NCBI GenBank assembly: GCA_002411515.1
Contig: DHTF01000008.1
Span: forward strand, 1 to 8,853
Origin: Proteiniphilum sp. UBA5267
GTDB lineage: Bacteria > Bacteroidota > Bacteroidia > Bacteroidales > Dysgonomonadaceae
Direction of reading: 5' to 3'
Length of the DNA: 8,853 nucleotides
Part shown: positions 1 to 7,717 of the stretch, piece by piece
How positions within the stretch are numbered: position 1 is the stretch's first letter
Layout of the letters: each line of letters opens with the position of its first letter
The notes under the pieces: model-generated
Told to the model about the DNA's origin: nothing
Databases searched by the model: none
The model's input: only the letters and a program-made list of their open reading frames with translations
Program-made: the position numbers and the translations under genes

Positions 1-61
1 GGCTAAGTTAGTAATTCCAGAATGGGTGTAAATCATATAATTGCTTGGGTAGATATGAATC

Positions 62-1075
62 TTACTGTTTACTCCAGATGCGGGTGTTGAGATTCAGCTC
101 TGTTACAATACCGATGGCCATTTCCAGATCAAGGAAATATTCCGTTGTTTTATCTTCAGAGATGATCGACGTGTAATAGCGGGGTTCGAAAAGTGCTTTT
201 TTGTAAGGAATGGCAATGAAGAGAGACGATTTCACAAACGAAATCTTTATATTTTTACCGGTCCTTTGTCTGAAATCGAGGATTCGCTTCATCAGGCTGC
301 TCGAAAGGATGTAACGGGCCTCCACCTGGTCGGAGCCATAGACCATGAACAGCTTTTCAAACTCTGGATCCTCCAGTCGGATTAGTTCTCCAAAACGATT
401 TTTCGCACTGTGGAAAAGCTTCCCTGTCCGCCCAAAAAGTTTTTCAGCCCTGTCGGGCAAAACAAAATACGTTCCCTTGAAATGTTTGTTGAAATCGGCT
501 TTGAAAAACATACCATCGAAGAGTGGAATCCATTTTTCAGATTTTACATCATCATCGTCATAGCTTACCATTTTGTATTGGGCATGAATCTCTGAAAATG
601 TGATTGCTGTCTTGTCGATTTTACCGCTCACACAGTCGTCTCCGCTGTAACGATCTGGTTTCGGGTGGAATAGCCCGGAAGCGGTGAAGTCGCGCTGGGC
701 GACATGTTTTTCGGCTTCGTAGAGCAGACCCTCATCAATAAAACGGACAATAGAACCGATGATATCATTCTTGTAACGAGATACAAATTTTCTTTTGTTT
801 GCATGGATCGTGCCAAAAAATAGAAGCAAAGAAAGGATGGTAAGGATCACGACAATAACAATCGGTACGTTGGCACTGTTATTGGTAAACCAAACCCCGT
901 AAATCAGCCTGTTCACAACAAACCCAATTCCATAAAGAGCTGCAAGAATGAGGATGTAAACAAAGGTAATGAGCGTGTTTTTAGCGCGTGTTTGGCGTCG
1001 AAGCTTGTTCAAATCCAATAGCAACGGCTTAAGCGTTTTCCGGTAAAATGCTCTGAATTCGATTTCTGTTTTCAT
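62..1075 (-). CDS. DUF3137-family membrane protein
   Basis: This 337-residue protein has two predicted membrane segments near the N-terminus (about residues 34-60 and 69-91), separated by a short loop. A soluble part of about 245 residues follows. The soluble part resembles the DUF3137 family: a GLF...Y.GDD.V.G block around residues 133-151, a TFSEIHAQ block around 159-166, and a PLFDGMFFKADFNKHFKGT stretch around 184-202 followed by VLPDRAEKLFG. The family has no established biochemical function. Such proteins are often encoded next to LemA proteins, and that is the arrangement here: its ATG overlaps the lemA TGA as ATGA, so translation is probably coupled. A role as partner of the LemA protein at the inner membrane is inference. 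It is the last gene seen in the leftward cluster, and no terminator is evident in the 61 bases after it. The family call is from remembered motifs, not a search. Confidence 0.85.
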   Translation of the reverse strand: MKTEIEFRAFYRKTLKPLLLDLNKLRRQTRAKNTLITFVYILILAALYGIGFVVNRLIYGVWFTNNSANVPIVIVVILTILSLLLFFGTIHANKRKFVSRYKNDIIGSIVRFIDEGLLYEAEKHVAQRDFTASGLFHPKPDRYSGDDCVSGKIDKTAITFSEIHAQYKMVSYDDDDVKSEKWIPLFDGMFFKADFNKHFKGTYFVLPDRAEKLFGRTGKLFHSAKNRFGELIRLEDPEFEKLFMVYGSDQVEARYILSSSLMKRILDFRQRTGKNIKISFVKSSLFIAIPYKKALFEPRYYTSIISEDKTTEYFLDLEMAIGIVTELNLNTRIWSKQ

Positions 1076-1650
1076 CTACGCTTATTAAATAGTGCATCCA
1101 CATCAATGTTATTCCTTTCCTGGTCGGGTGTTTCCAGGTAAGCTCTGGTCCTGAGCCCCCGCATAGAGGCTATCAAGCTCGATGGAAACAACTGAACGCC
1201 GTTGTTGAACGACAATACTGTTGCGTTGTAAGTGCGGCGGGCAGCAGAGAGCTGCTCTTCCACCTCGTTCAGCGATGCCTGTAACTGGAGAATGTTTGTG
1301 TTCGCTTTCAGGTCGGGGTAGTTTTCCATCGCTACATTCACAGAATGCAGTGCGCGATTCATCCTGTTGTTAATCTCGATTGTCTCGTTGCTGCTCAACC
1401 CGGTTTTCATTGCTTCGCTTCGCAGCGCAGTAATCTCTGTAAGAATACTTTTCTCGTGTACCATGTATTGTTGTACCGCAGCCACCAGGTTTGGAATCAG
1501 GTCGAACCGTTTTTTCAGGTAGGCATCGACGCTTGCAAACGCATTGTCGGCCTCATTGCGCCGAGCGGTGAGTGTGTTGGAGAGGATAATCCCCAGAAGC
1601 AGCAGGAAAGCAAGAGGTGCTGCAATCAAAATGATCGTTAATGTGTGCAT
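1072..1650 (-). CDS. lemA: LemA family protein
   Basis: This 192-residue protein has the usual size and layout of LemA. One hydrophobic N-terminal segment (residues 4-24) is followed by a long helical domain. The diagnostic LemA sequence is clear: N32-E-A-D-N-A, then V41-D-A-Y-L-K-K-R-F-D-L-I-P-N-L-V (41-56), then Q61-Y-M-V-H-E (61-66). The C-terminal half has the equally typical YPDLKAN (111-117), LQASLNEVEEQL, ARRTYNATV and FPSSLIA (165-171). LemA proteins are inner-membrane-anchored helical proteins of unclear function, and the topology suggests the helical domain lies outside the cytoplasm. The stop codon overlaps the start of the DUF3137 gene. Seven bases upstream of the start lies the end of a broken-looking coding stretch (1658-1801), so lemA was probably translated in tandem with whatever precedes it. 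I see no convincing promoter of its own, so it is likely read from upstream of the large gene. Confidence 0.95.
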   Translation of the reverse strand: MHTLTIILIAAPLAFLLLLGIILSNTLTARRNEADNAFASVDAYLKKRFDLIPNLVAAVQQYMVHEKSILTEITALRSEAMKTGLSSNETIEINNRMNRALHSVNVAMENYPDLKANTNILQLQASLNEVEEQLSAARRTYNATVLSFNNGVQLFPSSLIASMRGLRTRAYLETPDQERNNIDVDALFNKRR

Positions 1651-1657
1651 GATTGTT

Positions 1658-1801
1658 TTATGATTTTAGTTGTTCCATAAGTTTTTTTAAGTCGGTGTTT
1701 CTGTTTGCCGCGATGGTCAATACGTTTCATTGCGCAGGGTGCGGTCGTAATGGTAATAGCGGAGGAGAATTCCGTAGAACGTCACCTCGTATACCGAATC
1801 A
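1658..1801 (-). pseudogene. Split-frame coding remnant between the large gene and lemA
   Basis: Read leftwards, the bases after the TGA of the large gene still look like protein. From base 1800 the +1 frame gives D-S-V-Y-E-V-T-F-Y-G-I-L-L-R-Y-Y-H-Y-D-R and then TLRNET before a stop at 1717-1719. From about 1726 the original frame of the large gene, open after an in-frame stop at 1727-1729, gives NVLTIAANRNTDLKKLMEQLKS and stops at 1658-1660, seven bases before the lemA ATG. Joined by one +1 and one -1 shift, the pieces form a smooth extension of about 47 residues that returns to the large gene's own frame. The first piece has no ATG of its own. The simplest readings are a disrupted C-terminus of the large gene, a small decayed gene, or base-call errors. 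No classical slippery heptamer is visible, which makes programmed frameshifting less likely. Confidence 0.45.
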
Positions 1802-4800
1802 TTTGTTGAATCCGAATCGGTTGATCAGATCGTTCACCACCTGTGTCGCATCCCTGCCTCCGGTGGCATGCGATATCTCGCGGTTGATCCGGATGATCTC
1901 CATTGGATCGTTTGTCTGTGTGCCGATACGCTTCAGTTTCGCTCCCATCTCTTCCCAATAGGTGATGTCGGCTTGTGTCTGCAAATACTCGCCGCTGCCC
2001 GGTTTTGCATTTGCCAGATCCTGTTGCAGCTTCTTCAGCAGCATGTTGTCGATCTCCTTGCTTGCCTCCCTGCACTTTGCCTGCATCTTTGAGGTATTGC
2101 TCAACAACGGATTGTTATCGATCGATTCCACTTTCACATCCAGCACTTTGCCGATACTGGCCACATCCTCGGGTTCCAGTTGCGAGAAGTCGACATCTTT
2201 GTTCAACAAGTCAGGTGTGGAGAATGCCTCAGGGTGCATCGAAGTGGTCAGGTTCATTTCCGACTGCCTGGCACTGATGTGAAACATCTCAAAATAATCC
2301 TGATTCATTGCCTCCTGTGCATCCTGCATGAACTCCCTGGCATCAACCCTTTTCCCGTTCTTGATGAAATAGGAGGGTTCTTTCCCGGTTTTGGACGATA
2401 CTGGTGCCAGGTCAAGGTCCATGCTCGAGGTGCCGCCACTGGACGCATTCCGGAACTGCCGGAACTCAATATCTGACATATCATATCCTTTGTTTTTCAA
2501 CGATTCAGACATCTTTGGGATCATCTTGCGATAATTATCCTGTACCATCCTGTCGAACTTGTTCCTCAGTTTGATATCAGCCTTGTACTTGAAAAACCAC
2601 TTGGCATGATAGTCGGCATTCATTGCAGCGGCCAGCTGGTTCATCTCTTTTTCCTTTGACTGGATCTGAACCTTGTTTGTTACTTCGTCCATTTGCAGGC
2701 CAACCAGATCATCGTTCAGCTTGTTGAATGCTTTTGCAGCATCCTCGGCTTCCAGTTTGCTTCGTGAGGTGCGCATCTGGTCCATCAGCTCTCTCGATCG
2801 TTGTCCGGGGGAGTTGATCAACGGTTTGAACAGGCGGCTTTCACTGCCGAAAACAGCTGTTGCCCCTTTCGCTACAACAGAGACACCTGTTTCAAATACC
2901 TTCCCTACAATGTAATCGGTACCGGCATTTTTTGCACCTTCCCAGATCTGGGTAGAGGTAGTGGCACCTTTCTTTTGCCCTGCTTCATAATACCCATTTA
3001 CAAAAGAGGCAACACTGCCCGTCACGGGCGACCAGAAATTGGCTGCCTGCATGACTCCCTCTTTGGGGCCTCCTGCAAGATAGCCTGTCACTCCCCCGTA
3101 GATGGCACCCAGTGCTTTTGTGCCATAGATGGTAGCCGCCGCTTCGGCACCATAGGCTCCGGCCAGGGCGCTAGACCCCAAGCCGACGGTAACGGCACCG
3201 GCTGCTACGATGGCCGACTGTGCCCAGAACTCGTTTTCTTCTGAATTGATGATGGCTTCTGTCGCAACAGCATGATCATACTCCCCATATCCCTGCAGTT
3301 GCTTGTTTAAAGCCAATGCCAGCGATTGCACCTCTTCCACGTTGCCAGAAACAAGTGCATCGCCATTGATCACTTTTTCAGCCAGGTTACGGGCAGTCTC
3401 CCGCTGCTCCAAGGGGAGTCGTTTGATCTGGTGGTCAACAATAAAGGCTGCTCTTCGGGTTGCATCACGGCGGGCGGCATCGGTTCGCATGTCATCAATC
3501 ATCTTGTTGCGGGCATAGTCATCGAAAACGGTGCGTGTATGAACGAACTCTCCCGTTTGAAGTGTGGCGACCGCATCTTCTTCACTTTGCATGGTAGACT
3601 GCAATCCCATGATCCGCCTGTCGATATCGGCCATCTCACTCCTGAGTGCGCTTGCTTCCTGTGCGCCCTTGGCCTGCGACAACCGTTCGGACGCCCGTTG
3701 CTTATATTCCCGTTCGCGTTCTATCTGCTGCCGAAGAGAGGCGATGATCTCTCTACGGGATGCAATCGACTCCTCCGTCGACTGCTTTTCAAGCGCCAGC
3801 GAGTCCTGCATTCCCTTATCGCGTGTAGAGCGTTCTTCCGCTTCTTTTGCCAGCTGGTTGTTCTTCTCCTCCTCACGGCGCTGTTTCTTCGATTTCTTCT
3901 GCGCTGCCATATCGGCTCTGATGACCTCTCTCATCGCTTCTTCAAAATCTGCAATTGCCTCATCGGGGATCACGCCGTTCTCGCTGAACGAATATTGATT
4001 CCATCGGTTGGCTGCCGACCATTCAATGGCCGTTTTGAAGAAGAAACCGCTTCGCATGATGCGTGTCCCGTAGTTGTTGCAAGCTGCCCGATAGGCTTCC
4101 TTGTCTGCTACCAGGGCAGGATCTTCAAGATCGGACTCGGTCACTGCTGAAAATTCGCGTAAGCGGAAATAGTCGAATGTCAATTTTGAGATAAGTATGA
4201 CCGGCACTTTTGGGAAATAGTTCACGAAGGTACCGTCGGAGGTGATATCGGGCATTTTGTCACCTGTCGATGAAACATCCAGTTGCTCCACCTTCACGCT
4301 CGTGAGGCAGGCTTCGTCTGCCTCCATCTCCTCATCGCTGCAGGGGTCAGATTCAATGAGCTCTATAGCGTAATAGCGGTCTTTCCCGTTGACTTTTGCT
4401 TTGAACATATACCTGATCATCGCCTCCTTCAATTCATCCAGACCCGCTGCCTGATAGGGACTTTTGCGGGTGCCTATCCAGGTTTCTCCCAGATACAGCT
4501 CCTCTTCCTCCTTTTGGAAAACACGCCTATAGCGGTTGTAAGCTTCACATTTGGCATCGTTGGGATTGGGTGGATTGCCCAGTTGTTGTATGCGGTTGGC
4601 CAGCTCCTGCATGGCCGCATTGAGCGACTCCAGGCCTGAGGTGTGCATTTTTGCCTCGAAGAGAGCTGTATGAAAGGCATCCGGGTCATCCCATTCCACG
4701 GCTGTGGCAGCATCCAGCATCACGAGTTGGATGGATGCAAGCGTACGCAAGTAAGATTCACGTGCTGCCAGAAATTGGCTGATCAGGGGGTTCAGCCGAT

Positions 4801-5290
4801 TCAGGTAATCTATGATCTCCTGTGTGGGGTAATTGAACAGAGGTGCCCATGTCTGCTCAAATTGCCTTGCCTCCTCGTCGGGCATGGGACCGTAAATCAG
4901 GCGCATGCCCTCAAAAGCAACAGATACCGCGGCTTTGTAGTCGAACACGGACAGGTCGCCGATTGACGGTAGTGGTTCAGGAATGACTGCTGCAACCCCA
5001 CCAGGAAGTATAACCTCTTCAGATTCTGTCTCTTCCCAGGGCATCCCCCTGGAAACCCGGTTCTCGGGAGCGCAGGGGTCGTTCGCAATAAAGGTTACCT
5101 TGGGAATATCTTTCAGGTCTTGCAAGGGGGTAGCTGTCGCTGTTTCATTTTTCCCTTTCTTTTTCTCTTTTTTCTGGATGGTGTTGTGATAAATCTCCGC
5201 ATTTTGGGTAAGATTCAGAGCGGCAGACTTTTCAATGGAAAGGAGTGTTGCTGCTATGCAGATATCGATCAAAAGGATTATCTGTTTCAT
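1799..5290 (-). CDS. Large exported multidomain protein of unknown function
   Basis: I do not recognise this family. I chose the ATG at 5290 (1163 residues) because it places a signal peptide at the N-terminus: MK, then a hydrophobic run, with a probable cut after S-A-A at residues 22-24. An in-frame ATG at 5329 would add 13 residues in front. After a Lys-rich linker (about 37-47) comes a mostly helical region with scattered cysteines (72, 248, 317, 328, 404). A charged coiled coil follows at about 461-590. Residues 694-740 form a Gly/Ala-rich hydrophobic segment. Another helical, charged stretch (about 810-930) leads to a C-terminal part containing SGGTSSMDLDL (951-961) and NLTTSMHPEAF (1013-1023). 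The layout recalls secreted effectors or polymorphic toxins, with a long exported body, hydrophobic middle and variable end, but no toxin domain can be named. It heads the cluster with lemA and the DUF3137 gene. The stop at 1799-1801 may be premature, because coding-like sequence continues beyond it. Confidence 0.88.
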   Translation of the reverse strand: MKQIILLIDICIAATLLSIEKSAALNLTQNAEIYHNTIQKKEKKKGKNETATATPLQDLKDIPKVTFIANDPCAPENRVSRGMPWEETESEEVILPGGVAAVIPEPLPSIGDLSVFDYKAAVSVAFEGMRLIYGPMPDEEARQFEQTWAPLFNYPTQEIIDYLNRLNPLISQFLAARESYLRTLASIQLVMLDAATAVEWDDPDAFHTALFEAKMHTSGLESLNAAMQELANRIQQLGNPPNPNDAKCEAYNRYRRVFQKEEEELYLGETWIGTRKSPYQAAGLDELKEAMIRYMFKAKVNGKDRYYAIELIESDPCSDEEMEADEACLTSVKVEQLDVSSTGDKMPDITSDGTFVNYFPKVPVILISKLTFDYFRLREFSAVTESDLEDPALVADKEAYRAACNNYGTRIMRSGFFFKTAIEWSAANRWNQYSFSENGVIPDEAIADFEEAMREVIRADMAAQKKSKKQRREEEKNNQLAKEAEERSTRDKGMQDSLALEKQSTEESIASRREIIASLRQQIEREREYKQRASERLSQAKGAQEASALRSEMADIDRRIMGLQSTMQSEEDAVATLQTGEFVHTRTVFDDYARNKMIDDMRTDAARRDATRRAAFIVDHQIKRLPLEQRETARNLAEKVINGDALVSGNVEEVQSLALALNKQLQGYGEYDHAVATEAIINSEENEFWAQSAIVAAGAVTVGLGSSALAGAYGAEAAATIYGTKALGAIYGGVTGYLAGGPKEGVMQAANFWSPVTGSVASFVNGYYEAGQKKGATTSTQIWEGAKNAGTDYIVGKVFETGVSVVAKGATAVFGSESRLFKPLINSPGQRSRELMDQMRTSRSKLEAEDAAKAFNKLNDDLVGLQMDEVTNKVQIQSKEKEMNQLAAAMNADYHAKWFFKYKADIKLRNKFDRMVQDNYRKMIPKMSESLKNKGYDMSDIEFRQFRNASSGGTSSMDLDLAPVSSKTGKEPSYFIKNGKRVDAREFMQDAQEAMNQDYFEMFHISARQSEMNLTTSMHPEAFSTPDLLNKDVDFSQLEPEDVASIGKVLDVKVESIDNNPLLSNTSKMQAKCREASKEIDNMLLKKLQQDLANAKPGSGEYLQTQADITYWEEMGAKLKRIGTQTNDPMEIIRINREISHATGGRDATQVVNDLINRFGFNK

Positions 5291-5363
5291 AGTAAAATCC
5301 GTTAGCATTAATTTATCAGGATAGCTCATCTGAGCTGTAACCTTATGTCATGGTAACAACCGA

Positions 5364-5400
5364 CAAATGTAAGAACGATTATTCTTTTTTTTATATCAAA
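5364..5400 (-). promoter_or_regulatory. Possible leftward promoter for the large-protein cluster
   Basis: On the minus strand, TACATTTG (5371 down to 5364) matches the Bacteroidetes -7 element TAnnTTTG exactly. The nearest upstream TTTG (5400 down to 5397) is 25 bases away, instead of the usual 19-21. Transcription would begin near 5357, leaving about 66 leader bases before the ATG at 5290. The wide spacing lowers confidence. Confidence 0.35.
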
Positions 5401-5517
5401 AGGTAAAAAATATATACAAATCGTAAATTATATTATCTTTCCATGTGAAAACTTTTTTTCTCAGCCTATTATGATCAACTGAATATCGGTTTTATGTGCT
5501 TCTTTTGAAAATCTCTT

Positions 5518-5548
5518 TTTGTAACATACACTCAATTTTATATTTTTG
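5518..5548 (+). promoter_or_regulatory. Bacteroidetes-type promoter of the ptb-buk operon
   Basis: TTTG at 5518-5521 is followed after exactly 19 bases by TATTTTTG at 5541-5548. This matches the known Bacteroidetes primary-sigma consensus (-33 TTTG and -7 TAnnTTTG, spacing 19-21). With the last G at -7, transcription would start near 5555, giving a leader of about 124 bases before the ptb ATG. The region is AT-rich, so chance occurrence of the motif is possible, but both elements and the spacing agree. Confidence 0.7.
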
Positions 5549-5678
5549 TTATTGGGTCGGATGACTCTTGAAGGTTCATGCGAGTTAGACTTTATGTCAA
5601 AATAACACCCTTGTATCGTCATTATTTGCAATTTTTTTTTGTTCTTTTGTAAGGAAAAAACTTCAAAATAATAGTAGG

Positions 5679-6578
5679 ATGATTCATGACTTAGGTGAAC
5701 TGGTAGAGCGGGCCAGGAAGGGACCGAGGTGTACCGTAGCGGTAGCTGCTGCGGAAGACCGGCATGTGCTGGAGGCAATTCAGGCAGCTATGCTGCCGGG
5801 AATTGTGCGTCCCCTGCTGGTCGGAGACAGGACTGAGATTGAGAGAATTGCACAGTCCATCGGTTTTAGTCTGGAAGGGATTGAGATAGTGGATCAGGAC
5901 GGTGATGCGGCGGCCTCCGCTAGGATTGCTGTATCGAAGATACGTAGCGGGGAGGCTGATATTTTGATGAAAGGTCGTGTGGCGACAGGCGACCTGCTGA
6001 AAGCGGTGGTCGACAGAGAGGTGGGTCTGCGTACAGAACAGCTATTGAGTCACGTGGCATTCTTTCAATCTCCCTACTACCACAAACTGTTCTGTGTAAC
6101 CGATGCGGCGATGAACATAGCCCCAGGTCTGGAGGAAAAGGTGCAAATCATCAAAAATGCAGTCAGTGCTTGTCATTTTTTGGGTATAGCAAACCCCAAA
6201 GTGGCCGTGGCTACTGCTGTGGAGAAAGTGAGCCCAAAAATGGAAGCGACGTTGCACGCTGCCCAATTGAAACAAATGAACCTGGAAGGATTGATAGAAG
6301 GCTGCCTCTTAGACGGTCCCTTTGCGATCGATATCGCAGTGAATGCAGAGGCGGCAAGGAACAAAGGTATTGTGAGTGAAGTGGCTGGCGACTGCGACAT
6401 CATTCTGGCGCCCGATATTGAAGCAGGGAACATGTTTTACAAAGCGCTCAACTTCCTGGGAGGAGCAACAGTCGCAGCAGTGGTGATGGGCGCCGCGGTG
6501 CCTATCGTGCTTACCTCCCGATCGGACGACGACAGGAGTAAGCTTTTCTCCATCGCTCTGGCAGCCTGCCTCAGGTAA
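5679..6578 (+). CDS. ptb: Phosphate butyryltransferase
   Basis: This enzyme transfers an acyl group from butyryl-CoA to phosphate, giving butyryl phosphate and CoA. The 299 residues match the usual length of Ptb (about 300) and span a single PTA/PTB domain. Family landmarks are ADILMKGRVATGDLLKAV (93-110), LSHVAFF (123-129), the TDAAMNI motif (141-147), NPKVAVATAVEKV (172-184), DGPFAIDIAV (212-221), NKGI and APDIEAGN (244-251), and GAAVPIVLTSRSDD (271-284). Butyrate kinase 59 bases downstream supports Ptb rather than phosphate acetyltransferase. The true substrate could also be a branched acyl-CoA such as isobutyryl- or isovaleryl-CoA from amino acid breakdown; the sequence cannot decide. The ATG at 5679 is the start that gives a family-typical N-terminus. 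It is preceded by an AT-rich leader with only a short purine stretch (AGTAGG) touching the start codon, as is common in Bacteroidota. Confidence 0.93.
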   Translation: MIHDLGELVERARKGPRCTVAVAAAEDRHVLEAIQAAMLPGIVRPLLVGDRTEIERIAQSIGFSLEGIEIVDQDGDAAASARIAVSKIRSGEADILMKGRVATGDLLKAVVDREVGLRTEQLLSHVAFFQSPYYHKLFCVTDAAMNIAPGLEEKVQIIKNAVSACHFLGIANPKVAVATAVEKVSPKMEATLHAAQLKQMNLEGLIEGCLLDGPFAIDIAVNAEAARNKGIVSEVAGDCDIILAPDIEAGNMFYKALNFLGGATVAAVVMGAAVPIVLTSRSDDDRSKLFSIALAACLR

Positions 6579-6637
6579 CGCAACACCAGATTTATTTCAC
6601 CAAAGGGCTTCAACAGAAATAAGAAAAATAAAAATAT

Positions 6638-7717
6638 ATGGGAACAAATACACGTATTCTGGTCATTAACCCCGGATCTACATCCACTAAAATCGCAATC
6701 TACCAACAAGAGAAGGTAATCTTCCTGAAAACCATCAAGCATGCACCCGAAGTATTGCGAAAATTTGAGAAGATCACCGATCAGTATGAGTACCGCAAGA
6801 ATATCATCTATGACGAGTTGAAAAGTGCCGATGTCCCGGTGGAAACCATCGATGCGGTGATCGGTCGCGGCGGGCTGGTAAAGCCGATCGCATCGGGTGT
6901 TTATCGAGTGAATGAAACAATGCGGAAAGATCTTTTGGAGTGCAAGCGGGGTGAACATGCTAGCAACCTGGGCGCACTCATTGCATGCGACATTGCAAAG
7001 ATGATACCCTCGGCCCAAGCTTTCATAGCCGACCCGGTGGTGGTGGATGAATTGCAGCCGCTGGCAAGATTTTCTGGTCATCCCCTCTTTGAGAGAAGAT
7101 CCATTTTTCATGCATTGAATCAAAAAGCAATCGCCCGCGCGCACGCCAAGTCGATCATGAAAAAATATGAGGATCTCAATCTTATTGTGGTGCATTTAGG
7201 TGGCGGCATTACTGTGGGCGCCCACCAACAAGGAAAAGTAATCGATGTGAATCAGGGACTGGATGGCGACGGTCCTTTTTCTCCAGAACGCTCCGGGACA
7301 CTGCCCATGGGACAATTGCTGAAAGTTGCCTTCAGCGGACTCTATAGTTATGAGAAGATGTCGGATATGATCGTCGGCAAAGGAGGCATGATGGCTTACT
7401 TGGGTACCAGTGATGCTTACGTGGCGGAGCGGGAGGCGAAGGATGGCGATGAGAAATGTCTGCAGGTGATGGAGGCGATGGCTTACCAGGTGGCAAAGGA
7501 GATCGGTGCGATGGCGACCGTATTGAAGGGTGTGGTTGACGGCATTCTGATCACGGGGGGCATAGCCAACAGCAAGTGGTTCTGCAACATGATCATCGAA
7601 AGAGTCTATCGCATTGCTCCGGTTTATGTCTATCCCGGGCAGGACGAAATGGGGGCACTGGCCGAAAATGCACTGCTTGCCCTCAATGGAGAGATTGAGA
7701 TCAAAGAATACAAATAG
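6638..7717 (+). CDS. buk: Butyrate kinase
   Basis: This ASKHA-fold kinase converts butyryl phosphate and ADP to butyrate and ATP, the energy-yielding last step after Ptb. It is 359 residues long, close to known Buk proteins (about 355). The N-terminal phosphate-binding signature NPGSTSTK is at 11-18. GRGGLVKPIASGVY is at 76-89, and the second signature HLGGGITVGAH is at 186-196. Residues 210-223 hold GDGPFSPERSGTLP, with Arg218 in the place of the acetate kinase catalytic arginine by my alignment from memory. The adenosine-binding GILITGGIANS is at 302-312, and GQDEMGALAENA at 334-345 covers the conserved C-terminal acidic site. All key residues appear intact. The 59-base gap after ptb has no terminator and ends in an A-rich stretch typical of Bacteroidota translation starts. 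The TAG stop is immediately followed by the ATG of the next gene. Activity on isobutyrate or other short branched acids is possible. Confidence 0.95.
   Translation: MGTNTRILVINPGSTSTKIAIYQQEKVIFLKTIKHAPEVLRKFEKITDQYEYRKNIIYDELKSADVPVETIDAVIGRGGLVKPIASGVYRVNETMRKDLLECKRGEHASNLGALIACDIAKMIPSAQAFIADPVVVDELQPLARFSGHPLFERRSIFHALNQKAIARAHAKSIMKKYEDLNLIVVHLGGGITVGAHQQGKVIDVNQGLDGDGPFSPERSGTLPMGQLLKVAFSGLYSYEKMSDMIVGKGGMMAYLGTSDAYVAEREAKDGDEKCLQVMEAMAYQVAKEIGAMATVLKGVVDGILITGGIANSKWFCNMIIERVYRIAPVYVYPGQDEMGALAENALLALNGEIEIKEYK

Larger units (their letters stand above)
5291..5678. other. AT-rich divergent intergenic region
   Basis: This stretch separates the leftward large-protein cluster from the rightward ptb-buk operon and is much richer in A and T than either flank. 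It contains a good rightward promoter and a weaker leftward one, listed separately. T runs at 5385-5392 and 5632-5640 have no GC-rich stem in front of them, so they do not make convincing terminators. No supported ORF, RNA gene or strong inverted repeat was seen. A clear operator could not be identified. Confidence 0.85.

Noticed and set aside
3326..4150. A 274-codon open frame on the plus strand, antisense to the large protein gene
   Set aside because: It mirrors the codon structure of the minus-strand gene, its translation is rich in Cys, Phe and Leu with no recognisable domain, and the minus-strand reading has a signal peptide and a coiled coil. It is a shadow frame.
5293..5329. The upstream in-frame ATGs at 5329 and 5308 as the start of the large protein
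   Set aside because: They would put 13 or 6 mostly polar residues before the signal peptide. The ATG at 5290 gives a normal signal peptide, though the longer start cannot be excluded.
5397..5420. A second leftward promoter using TACCTTTTG (5405 down to 5397) with TTTG (5420 down to 5417)
   Set aside because: The -7 element has one extra base and the spacer is only 11 bases, far from the 19-21 expected.
5567..5588. Interrupted inverted repeat ACTC...GAGT enclosing TGAAGGTTCA in the ptb leader
   Set aside because: The stems are only 4 base pairs and the inner loop is 2 bases, too weak to call an RNA structure or operator.
5632..5640. T9 run in the ptb leader as a terminator or attenuator
   Set aside because: The upstream sequence does not form a GC-rich stem, so it lacks the hairpin of an intrinsic terminator.
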